Shown here one piece after another: positions 45,014 to 56,183 of a stretch of DNA of 64,000 bases (position 1 is its first letter; every line of letters starts with the position of its first letter). This stretch comes from Galerina marginata. Its lineage: Eukaryota; Basidiomycota; Agaricomycetes; Agaricales; Galerinaceae. Made by a program: the position numbers and the translations under genes. A model generated the notes under the pieces. It ran no database searches, had not been told where the DNA came from, and was given only the letters and a program-made list of their open reading frames with translations. The stretch is taken from the NCBI GenBank assembly GCA_023014335.1, contig JAECYW010000003.1, forward strand, positions 2,046,001-2,110,000, written 5' to 3'.

Positions 45014-47053
45014 TCAATCCATTTCCATGGCCTCATCACCCTCCTCCATTGTAACCTCTCCCAAACTCGACTCACTAAATCCTGTGCTGGCGGTCGATGT
45101 TGATGCTAACCTCACTATTCGCCTCCTCACGAGCCTGCGACAGAAAATAAGACGAAAATGATTAAACAATACATAAATGGCATCGCATCAACGATCCCAG
45201 ACCTAAAATCAACAAGAAATCTAGTGCGTACCTCTGGAACAAATCCAACGGCCCAACCGCACCCATTGCCCCATTTGAGGGTCCACTGGTGGAACTTCTT
45301 CCATCCTGCGCAAGCGCCTCGTCATCGACATCGTATCCACAGATAGGCACCCAACTGCTTAACGGGCTCGTCCCAGGTTCGTAGCTCGCCTCCGCGACGT
45401 AGAGCAGCAGGCCCTCTGGCGCGACTCGGGCTTGGACAGTTTGTGGTGGTGGGCGGGGAGCGAGCGTCGTAGGTACGGAGGAAGAGAAGGCGAACGTGTG
45501 CTGGGGCAGAGGTTGCAGGGGCGGCTCGACATCCATGCCTCTCACATTCCCGTCTGAGCCTCCAGCACCACCACTGGCGTTTTGAGGTACTGCCATTGGC
45601 AGGCTCACGTTCACATCCCGCCACGTCCGTGCGGCGGGTATGACTTCCCCGTCGAGCGCGGCGAGCGTTGTGTTAGTGTGGTATGGTACCGGAAGGAATG
45701 TAGTCGGGTACGGAAATGTGTAGTGGTTGGGTGGACACGAGCTGGAGGGTGGGTTAGAGGACGAAGAATGAGAGGTGTTTGAAGAGGGGGGAGGATGGGA
45801 TGGGGTCAGCTCTGCGAGGCGGGTGTCACGCCACCAAAATCTGCACATTATACACATTCACGTCAGAATAAATATCGAAACATCGCAAGAGGAAGTATGA
45901 CAGACCTGAATCCGGCCTCGCACTCGGCGACATCCTGACCCTTCCACCTGACGACGTCGAGCACGTGAAGGATGCCGTTCTCGCGCCAGTTGGCGTCGAG
46001 GATGCAGTCGAGGACAGTGAGCGGTGGCAGAGGGGAGGGGAAGCGCGCGAGGAGGGACTTTCCGAGGAGACGCGAGCGGAGGGTTGTGTTTGGGACTGGG
46101 AAGGTGGTGAATAGATCGATTGAACAACGGCTGAAAGGTTAACGCACCGACACCAGCTACCCCCGCTGACTGATGTGTTACTGCCAAACAGCGCTTGCCG
46201 ACTGGAACAGGGGCAACTGCCACCCATCCGGTCTCTAAATCGCGTGGCAGGCCATCGACGTATGTGTCGTCGTACACCTCGTCCTCTCCCGTTCTGCCCC
46301 CGCCAAGACGACGGCGATAATCCCAAGGCTCGTCGTCTCGCATTTCCAGGAGTTCCGCGTACATGCAGTTGTCGGCCCACTTGCTCGGCTTGTTTGTCTG
46401 AGCACGGCGTTTCTGCCCTCCGCCTCGTTTGTTTTTCTTCTTTGGTTTGCCGGACGCGCTCGTGGTGGGCTGCGACTCGTCTGCAGGTATAGGCTCGAGG
46501 TCGGGAATGTGTTCAGAAGTAGAAGCGGTGACAAAATTGATAGTGCGGGTTGGGGAAGATGGATGGGACCCTGTACCATTTGTGCCCATGCTCGTGCTGG
46601 CATCGTATGGGTACCCTGGATGTCCTGGGACGAGCATCGCAGCATACTGGGCTACAGATGCCGGTGTTATTCTGGGTTGAAGCTCCTCATCCTCTGCTTC
46701 GAGATCGACTTCCTGGATCGTCGACACAGGTGCATCAAGCGGGTGATCATTTTCTTCGTCGTCGGACGCGCCGAGGGTGAGACCGGCGAAGAGATCAAGC
46801 TGACGAGTAGAGTCGATCTTCTGTGCTCTTCGCTGAGAGCATACAAAGACCAAATCAGAGCATATCCGCACAGCAGATGATAAAACTGACGCGTTTTTGC
46901 TCCTCCAAGGCCTACTTTGCCCTTCGAATTGAGTCCCACTGTTACAGAAAGAGGAAGTGCACAGACCTTGTTCCGTCTCGCCTCTTGGGACACGAGCTTG
47001 TCCCTAATAGTCGTCGGAGGGAGTTTGTAAGATGACTTTCTGGCGGTGAACAT
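45014..47053 (-). CDS. snurportin-1-like snRNP nuclear import adaptor
   Basis: Binds the trimethylguanosine cap of spliceosomal snRNPs and links them to importin-beta. Five exons or so, about 560 residues. The N-terminus (MFTARKSSYKLPPTTIRDKL, then RRNK-RRAQKIDSTRQLDLF) is Arg/Lys-rich and fits an importin-beta-binding region. A disordered linker with KPKKKNKRGGGQKRR follows. The cap-binding domain shows DLETGWVAVAPVPVGKRCLA, TVLDCILDANWRENGILHVL, DVVRWKGQDVAECEAGFRFW, close to the snurportin pattern. The last exon, after an intron at about 45143-45213, ends in an acidic tail at 45014-45016. A housekeeping gene set inside the metabolite locus; no sign of damage. Confidence 0.87.
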
Positions 47054-50000
47054 GCGAGGTCAAAGGGAGAGGAGGAACGTGTTAACCATGACATAAGCAG
47101 ATGTCAGTCTTCCTATAACCTCGTCGCCGTCAGTGACACACTGTGTGCCCACTCTTATCCTATGTGCTCATTTCCAACCTAGCAGAACAAGAGATTTTTG
47201 ATACACCAAAAACTACGGACGTGGAATTGGAATTGGAATGGGAACATCATCACGAATCGCTCAAGTGAATCGCCTTCTTGGCCTTCTGGTTACCCTTTGA
47301 TATCGGTCTATTTGGAAACGTTTTAGCCTGTCGTGGGCTCTGAACGACAACTCAAGCGCTGGGTTGGCGCCGTTGTCTGGATCTAGGGACATAGTTTGCT
47401 CTTTCCGCCGTACGTACTCCTGTCATCTGGAACCGAGGGTGTTGCGTTACAGTAAGAAACCCGGGTGCACGCTACAAGGACTTTTCGAGGGGGTGGTGGT
47501 AACAACGCTCGAAAAAAGGAATCTAGTGCATTTTTTACTCAAACCTTCACTCTGCGCGGCCCCCGCTTCATCGTTGAAATCGGGTTTAAGACCACTGTCA
47601 AACGTTGCAGCCCCAGTGAAGTTGGCAGCAAACGAGCCCAGGATATTGGCAACGAAATAATCCTCAGTTTCTATCTAAGAAACTCAGGCCTCAATAGCAG
47701 CTAGGGTTTGGAAGCGTAATCTTTGAGTTTCCAGAGAGGCAAGGAGAGCAAAAGCCAGCATCTCAATAAACGGAAAGGGATTTGTAGGATATTCACCCAT
47801 TGAACAATGCTAATATTGACGCGGTTCGTCAGCTCAGCTGCAGCTGGTCACGTTGACGTCGTTACCGACGGTCCAGTTCCCACTCTGCCTGTCAGTTCCA
47901 AGGAGAATATTGCATAATAAACCATGCAAATCTTTAGTCTTGTGTTTTGGAAATATGCGGTCCTGATCATAGAGCCTACTTATCGCGGTCGAAGGTAGCA
48001 ACTGTTAAGTGAACAGTACGCTTAGATAGGCCGTGTCATTGCGCGAAAGAAATGGCAGTAGACATGATCAAGGAGGTGAAGGGCATTGTCAAGAAAAACA
48101 CCCGGAAAATCATGAGGGGACAAAAGAGGGAGCATCCATTAGACGGTCCAAAACTGTTTCGACCCAGCGGTGGTGTTGCACAGTACTGAGGAGCCGAAGG
48201 AGTTTTCGCCGGTCCACGATTTTCAACCATCCAATAAACGCCCACATCCATCCTCAACGAGCCACACCGACGATCTTGTCATCGACTCTATGTCCGAACC
48301 CCTTTCCGAGCCCGAGGCAACAAATGCAGAAGGGTACAGTCCACCGCGTCCGCAACTGACAAACCAAACAAGAAAACTTGTCTGAGTGCGGGCAAAAACC
48401 CCGCACTTGAACGAGCTATTTCAGTGAATGGGCCGACAATTCATGTGCGGGGAGTTCCTCTGAGTCGAAGACGAGCTTTGGGATCACCTACAGCACTTTA
48501 CCGGAAGTGTGGGAGGAGACGCGGGGACATATGACGGCTCCGACATCGATGGCCTGCCACACGGCCTGGAAAGAGGTGAAGTAGGCCCCGAGCTGCTGAG
48601 GCAATGGTCGAAAACGCGTTGACCAGTCACGCAGGAGAGTGTTTCGGGCAAGGTGGCTGCTTTTAGACACAGCCGCTGATGAGATCTGAGTTCCAATCTC
48701 AGGCGGGCCAAGGTCCGTGCGCTCGCGCCTATGCTGGGAAGTGAGGCCTGAGGATTCCAGGCGCACTATTCTTTGACAGTATTAATATGTTTGGTTTTGG
48801 ACATTATATGCAAGGTGAAGCTGAGTTTTTAGTGGCACGATCCCCGTCTCACCTGTCGGCTGACAAGCCACATTCCCAAACCCGGTACCCAATGCTTCCC
48901 TCCCGCTCAATGGGGAGGTCATCCCGCCGAATAAAGGTTGACGGCAGCCTTCCGTTGGATTTCTTGCAGACTATTCTCAGACCACCGTTTAGCTTTCCAG
49001 TTTTTCATCTCATCCCCATGGCTCCCATTTCCCCCCCCCCACCGCCATCACAGGTCCACAAGCGGGCTAAGCGCCAGTCGCCTAAGAAGAGCTGTTGCTC
49101 CACTTTCCGGCATCCAGCTACGAGCCCAAACTGCACCTGATTTGGTCTTGTTCAAGTTTATTGATTTGATGTGGGTCGTGTAAGTGTTCTACTCTTTTTG
49201 GTTCTGTTCTTCCGTTTTTGTTATGAGGCGGATGGCGGAACAACGGGCTTCAACGCCAACGTCATGAAAATACGGAGGTGCGTCGCACCTCTGAATCGGG
49301 GAGCTAATGCGGGAGGAGGCGTGGTGATCTGCCACGGAGACTCAAAATAGTCTAAGATCCCAATTGCCTGAAATCATGGGCGCTTAATTGTATTTCAAAC
49401 TCCGTCCGCAGAGGAGGGAACCTGGCTTAACGCTCAATATATTTGTCAGATGTCTGGTCGCCCACGAGGAATGTAGCCGTTTGATTTCCGTCACAGATTG
49501 TAGTATTTTTCTCCTTCAATAATTTGGTAAAACTAATGTCTTCTGTGAATTATCTTGCTAGAACTTTATTTCATCTATGTAATCGTGCTTCTCTCTCCCT
49601 CATAATATATCTCTACTGAATCTTCTTCATTTCCACCAGGAATACTAAATTATAGAATCCATCTGGATCTTCCTTCCTGTATCAATTGATACTAACAAAG
49701 GCCAAGCCATTATAAATAACAACTCCCACCTGTGATGGGTAGATCTGATCTTAATCCGACTGTACAGGGTATCCTAAAAGAAAGCCTGCTTCCAAGAGAT
49801 CTGGAGTGATGGCAAATTATTCGGTTCCACTGACCTTTTGACAATGTGTGGATGGACTTCAGGTAGAAAAAGGTTTTAAGGGCGACCGAGGCATTAGGTA
49901 GGAAACATCGCTTCTCTGACACTCGCTGGACAGTATCATTCTGAATCGCAAAGATTCTTGACCGGATATTTGACCTCTGAATAATCCTTAAGAATCGCTT

Positions 50001-50747
50001 CCAGGCCAAATCAGACTCAGATCTTACAATGGCTTCGACTTACGGTCGTTCATCTCCTCAAATAGCGCTGAGATATATTTATCTCCCGCTCCCGGGCATA
50101 TAAGACTATCGGTCAATTTCCGGCAACATTGGTCCCTCATCAACTTCGAAAATCGTCGCAGCATCTCCACCGCAGCCATTTATATAGACCAACGAGTCTG
50201 ACGAGTCTTAATATTTTAGTAAATGGTTTGGGCAGTCGAATTTTTGAAGAAACCTTCGATCGTTGTAAGCTTTGCTCTTTGTTGGTGTCAATGTAGAGTA
50301 GCCTTGACCGCTCCTCAGCCCGTTATTGCGGTTTCCTGACTTGCACGCCACGCGCGAAGTAAGGATATGCATTCCTACTTAGAGCTTTCTCTCTCGCTGC
50401 TCGCATTCGTCGTTTCCAGCGAGCATGGATTTTTGGCTTGCAAGGACAGGAGAGCTCTGGATCGACTGAGTTTGTGAGCACCGTTCCGCAGGGGGGCATT
50501 TCTTCAAGGCCTTGGAAATTTGGATTGACAATTTCTCATTGAAACCGAAGACTTTCAACTCCAATGCAAAAATATAATGTTTTGTCGTTATACCCAAAAA
50601 ATTGTCCTTTCAGAAATCACGACATACAAATACAGTTATTCCAATGATAAGCGCAGAGAACAGCAGTGTATGAACTTAACCCTGCACTACCGTATAGCAC
50701 GAGTGAGATAAAAGGTCTGGGTAGGCGTAGAGTCTGAATACAGAACT
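47054..50747. other. long intergenic region, no gene identified
   Basis: About 3.7 kb. Plus frames at 48033-48385 hold two overlapping open segments in different frames (one ending SGGVAQY, the other opening LHSTEEPKEFSP) that could be a frameshifted remnant, but I do not recognise them. 49.4-50.6 kb looks non-coding and is AT-richer. Confidence 0.45.
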
Positions 50748-52719
50748 TCAAATAGATGATGTTTCCACTGTTTTCGTGATCGTGGGCATGGGCGCTTGCG
50801 GCAGTTCGCCGCCCTCCTGTTCAAAAAAATGAGTATACTCTCTAAATGCCAATCACATCACGCGGACGCAGAGTAGATAATAGAATCACCTCCATTTTCA
50901 TCCCGCGAAGGTCGTATTGTTCGCTGTTGAAACCAACACTATGGAAGGTAGGAGGTTTCTCTGCGAGGTTCTTTCTCGCATTCAACCTTTTGTGTGTGGT
51001 GCCCGTTAGAACTTAGAAAAATCGCTTTAGTTTGAGGAGATTTTGCTTACATGGCAACTGAAAAGTGATACAGAAACAAGTTGAGAATTTAGCTGCAAAT
51101 TAGTTGCAAATGGGAAATGGCGTACAGAACGTGTTAGTGTAAAGCTTAGTGACATTGAGGTGGAATGGAATCCTGTCAAGTAATAACGCCGTGGCATGAG
51201 TTATGGACTCACAGCCTGGAATGCAAAATGCAAGAAAACAATTACCAGTACAGCCTGTGTGGTCCAGCAAAGAAGGCTACCAAAAGAATGACTTGAATGA
51301 GTGTTACAAGTGCTCCGCGGTGAATCACAAATCGCATAAGCCTATTGAGGAGATTGGTTGTCCTAAACAGACATTAGCTGGATGAGGAGACTTATAAGGG
51401 CATGGAGCTGGGACAAAACGAACTCTCGAATGCCAGTCTTTGAGGTCGTAAGGTAGATGCACATTGCAATTGTTGCTAGAACGTCGGTCAAAGCTCCGAA
51501 TCCTTTCGATATTCCGAAGAAAATCTATCCCATAAGGAGTTTAGCGCGATTATGTAAAGTAAAGGAGGTTACACTGACAGAAAACGTTCTGTTCCTGTCG
51601 ACGGAGAAAACCCCATGGTCAAAAATACGCATAGTTGTAACGCAAGCTGTATCTCGCCGGTTGGTTAGATTTGCTTTGTCACCTAAGAAAACATACCAAT
51701 TCCAGAAGCTATATTTATGAACGTAATGAGTAAATTCCATTTATCAGAAATGGGAGCTTACCAAACGACATTGCTGCGCAGCTCCCCTGTCCAACGGTAA
51801 GATGATACAATTGCCTATCTAACGGACAACTTACAATAGACCCAAGAACGAGCCACCTGTATTTTCCTAACCGGTTGACTGAATGAAATATTTTGTTCAG
51901 CAAAATGAAATTCAGAACTTGGATAGTCAACCAACCTGTGTAGAGTTGATACACGAAGTACGTTTGAGAGCTAGACAGATTATTTCAATTTAAGCCTTGC
52001 AAGGAACTTGGATCTCGAGAATTCTGTTGGGACATACATAAAGGTTATGGTCGCGTTGATGAAACAGTCCCCAAGTAATGCCCTGTCATCGTTTTTCGGG
52101 GGTAAGCATCCCATTTCAACAAATGAAGGGACACGCAGTGACGCACGGTGTTACGGTATTGAAAGGGACTAAAGAGCCAAAATGGGGTATCTGATGCCAT
52201 CATTCGCTGGGTTATAATCCTGGGCACTCGGGTCGGGGGTATAATTATGAGCTCACGAGGTAGTAGTAGACGGATTGAGCAATCATGAATGAAGAAGCCA
52301 AATCCAAAAAGCTGGTGAGATTTTTTTAAGTTTATTATAAGGATTGCTACGTCAGTGAAAAAAAATTACGCACAGCATAGCACCGGCCTAGATTGGGCAT
52401 ATGCTCCATAAAGCAGCTCGATGGAATTCCAATTTCATACTTACCGTGAACCGCACAAGAAACCTGTCCCTGGATGGAAAATAAATGTACGCCTGGACGA
52501 TTGTAATTCCAGCTAAACTGAGAAAGCAAAAGGTCAGAAGCACTGGAGGACGCGGTTTTTCAAGGCCGGTAGAGGACTAACTAACAGCAACGAAATGATG
52601 AACCCTGGTTCAAGATTTCAGCACGAAGAAATTCTGAAATGGGTCGAATGTTAATTACCCCAGTAAAATGGCGCAAAGCTCTGTGTGAGATCGATGCCCC
52701 CTGCGTTCTCCATTTCCAT
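50748..52719 (-). CDS. DUF6534-type seven-helix membrane protein
   Basis: Basidiomycete-specific integral membrane protein of unknown function, about 340 residues, hidden in a dozen or more short exons. From the ATG at 52719: MEMENAGGIDLTQSFAPFYW, then GGFIISLLLAGITIVQAYIY with YFPSRDRFLVRFT, LDLASSFMIAQSVYYYL, ALLGDCFINATITFISQTYF plus VYQLYT, NRLGKYRWLVLGSIGS, KGFGALTDVLATIAMCIYL, the family hallmark NRLMRFVIHRGALVTLIQVI, then PHRLYWIPFHLNVTKLYTNT and NARKNLAEKPPTFHSVGF. The C-terminal exon ends TKTVETSSI at 50748-50750. These pieces follow the family order without a stop if the inferred introns are used; some minor exon edges (around 51500-51700 and 51060-51120) are unsure. Membership in the metabolite locus is by position only. 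Confidence 0.8.
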
Positions 52720-55700
52720 GGTGTCCGGATCCAGAGACTAGTGTTGAATAGTTTCTTAGTTAGAGCTAGGTGGGCGGTCAGGAGAGAGAGATGGGTCGGA
52801 AACGGGACTTATTTTGTACCTGAGTGTATAAATGGATGGCGTCATTCCTCGATGACTTACACGTCGCTTGAATTGGCTGGGTTTCCCTCCGAATCTCTCG
52901 CCGTTCAATCGGTGATTGTCAACTTAGTAGATGATATGATCGGGAACGCCAATCACACCAACACGGTATTTTTGGACCTTGATTTAAAACATGAAACTTG
53001 ACACTTCCACCCCGTAACCTTGGGCACGTTTAATAGATTGAAAACTATTCAATAAGACGTTCATGTACTTCCCCTATCTGTTTTTTATTCACAGTAATTC
53101 ACAGTAATGAACTGAGACGGTCCAGACGTGTCGGACGTACTTTGGATCTATCCGATGGGTTACTTATGAACGGCCTATCGCCACTGAAGCTTGAATCATG
53201 TAGCTCAAAAATGCAATTCGCGTTCCTCCTGACTCCGGATGACTGTAAGTGTGTGTCAGTCGAAAATAAGAGGTCTCACGGGCGGTCCTTAGCATGAGGA
53301 TAAAATATTTTGTTACCTACCAGCGCATGATGCGGAATGTACAAAAAACCCGTCGTAACATGGCTGTATCAACTCCTTGGAATCAAGGTCAATGCAACGC
53401 GATCCGCAACTGGCCGGGCAGCTGTATATACTATTTTTTATCCTTGCAACCAAGTGCATCCATGTGCGTATTTATGGGCACTGAAACTCTGAAACTTAGG
53501 ATATTTTGTCTGGACGTTAACGTTGGGTCATAGTTATAAGATTATGGCCCAGGATGGGGGTCAATTCCTCTGACATACTCAAAAAGCACAAGCACACCGG
53601 TGGTACTTTGCTTCCGGCGTGGAGAAGTACTGGAGGTCTTCTAAGATTCAAACTACCTATCTCAACTGATTTGGCACCTCTCAGCCTGTCTACCTATAAT
53701 TACACCGTGAGGCAGAGCTTCCTGATCCCCGCTTTCATTATTTATCACACAGCCCAACTCTTTCACTGCCGTTTAAATCCACGGGTAAACTTCAGTGCGT
53801 GCGCTTTTCTGTGAAGTTATATGGGTTCTTGTGGAGTAGGAATAATAATGCAACTTTGCGTCTTTGGCCTCATTTCCACCTCTCCACGAAGTACTATCGT
53901 TAAATACCTCCCTCCTACTTTTTGGCCTCAGTAGTACGACTTGTTTGTCCTTGAGAAATGTCTAACTACCTTGTAAAACCTTTCTCGTTCTAACCCTGTT
54001 TTGTTATCGGAAAGATTGAAAACATACCCGCTGCCAAAAGCAGCTTCCTTCGATGAGGCGGCGAATCCCACACATGCTGTGTTGACATAGCTCATTGTGT
54101 GCGCATCCTACCCACGGGGACCAGGAGGGAAAATTTAGGAGGCCTCGCAGGTTGTCTCAGTGGTGGGACAGCTCGCAAGGCCAGATCTGGTTTCTGGAAA
54201 GCGCCTGGAAATTTCTGCACCTGTAGGCTGGCAGTTGATCGAAAGGGGCCGCGCATCCATCCATCCATCAAAGACTGGGAAGATATCCGCGTCAGTAGCT
54301 TTAAATATAGCCTGTATTAATCCGAAAGTCCGGAAGCAGCGTTTGTGATGCACAGGCTGTCAACAATGTCACTTTGTCAGCTTTCTGGAAGTTAAAAATG
54401 AAATCTTCCACTGCAATCTATTTATCATTATAGGCCATATTTTACTACAGGATAATTGGAGAATAGTATAATAGACTTAGCCGTTCATAAGTCTCCCGTG
54501 CATTTGAGACTCGGTTTTCTCTCGGAGCAGTTTCACAACTGTTTTCCGTTGGGCCACCATGAGGTTGTTCAAATTTAAATCGCTATTTATCTGTGCCGTT
54601 AAATGGGCAAAGAGTATAGCACCTTGAATTGAACTTTGATTCCTGCACCAACATAGAGAGCTAATTGCCTGCGGATTTGAGTCACTCAACCTCCAAGGTG
54701 TGTGCGGACAAAGAACGCCGGGCGTTCTTCGTCTTCAATACATTAAGAGTTATATTCCACAGATCGTGAAAAATATCCAAATGGCCAGTGGAACTTTTTG
54801 TCTCCTCTTGTGCGAATTGCAAGCTGTCCTCGCAGAGTACTTTACCGAGCTTGAGGTGAAGGAAGTCCGGATCCCGTCTGAAATGATGGAAGATACCATG
54901 TCCGCATACTGCAGGCTGATTCATGGACCACGAGTTGCAAGCAGAGGATTTCTTGGCGCCGTAGCCTCACCTATCAATCTAACAATCATATTTGAGCCTA
55001 GCTCATGTTAACTGCCTTTATGTTTCCAAAATAAAATCTCCCATAAGGTTCTCGACTATTTTTACTAGAGACCTTCCTTCTCGGACTAAGTGACTGCACT
55101 TATAAGAACTTGGACAAGGATATCGAGAAAACCATACGCTCGCCTGCCTGCCCACACAGACAGAGGAAGCGGGCCGTAGCATTTCCCCAACCCACACGCA
55201 TCATAAGTTCCATGGGTCCAGACAAAGTTTTGATGATTGGTCCCTATAAAAAGATTAAATCTTGCCTTTGGAAGCAACCGGCCATCGGAAGTTCCTTCCC
55301 CGATATATAATCCTATCTTTGGACAAGGATTCGCCTTTTTGGCAGGCAAACTGCGCGCCGCCCGATGGGGTATATAAATCAAGCTATGACGTGGTAATTT
55401 GACTTCCAATTTGAATACCAACTTAGTGACCTGTATATAGGTCGTCCTTCCCGTACTTAATTTCAAGCTTTGCGACGAAAGCCCATGGAGAGGTCCTGTG
55501 GCATATGAGGCAAGTTGTTGAGGCGATTCTACCACTGCCACGAAATCTGATATCGCACATGTGGGTTCATTCATAGAATGACTGCATAAGTTTAGCCATT
55601 GACTTGCATGACTACATGGCACCTTCCCATTACCAAGAGTTCACGAACCTAAGAAAATCTTGAGTTAGCAAACCCGGCACTGATTACACCCTCAGGAGGA

Positions 55701-56183
55701 AACTTTGATCAAGGAATGTAGCTAAGAACATTCGCACCTCAGAATGCCCTGTCAGTTTCCGGTGTTTGTGACATCCCACTTTCGGCTGGGCAGTAAACAT
55801 ATCTGACTGCATCTGAGCGCTCTCGAAGCTCAGAAGTCCCGAAGTTCAAGTTCTTATCGGAAACGACTCCACATTTGGCAGACTTGGTTCAGTTCACTTT
55901 GGTTTGAAATGTAGATGGCTGAGGTGACAGCAACCATGCAGGATGGAATTCTCAACACGGAAGGAGGTTAATCAATGACCTACATCCCGTCTTCGTGGTT
56001 CTAAAAGTTCTGGATGCGACCGTTAAATGACTTACATATATATATAAATGGGTGCTACAATGGTTTACATCCCCTACTCCTTGCCTACACTCCACCTCAC
56101 AACCACTGGTCTCTCTTGTAAGCTACTCGTGGCTTTCCCCAGCGACTCCAAATATTCACCGTTTCTATTGAAAGAGAATTGGC
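52720..56183. other. long intergenic region, no gene identified
   Basis: About 3.5 kb with only short frames. The longest (178 codons, minus, 55086-55622) has no features I recognise. A TCCA microsatellite lies at about 54255-54269. Confidence 0.45.
56036..56048 (+). promoter_or_regulatory. TATA-like element upstream of adenylation enzyme 2
   Basis: An alternating TATATATATAAA tract about 140 bp before the ATG at 56184, followed by pyrimidine-rich sequence that could hold the transcription start. Position and sequence fit a TATA box; no other support. Confidence 0.35.

Noticed and set aside
55086..55622. 178-codon minus-strand frame as a gene
   Set aside because: No recognisable domain, membrane segment or intron structure; retained only as an unassigned frame.
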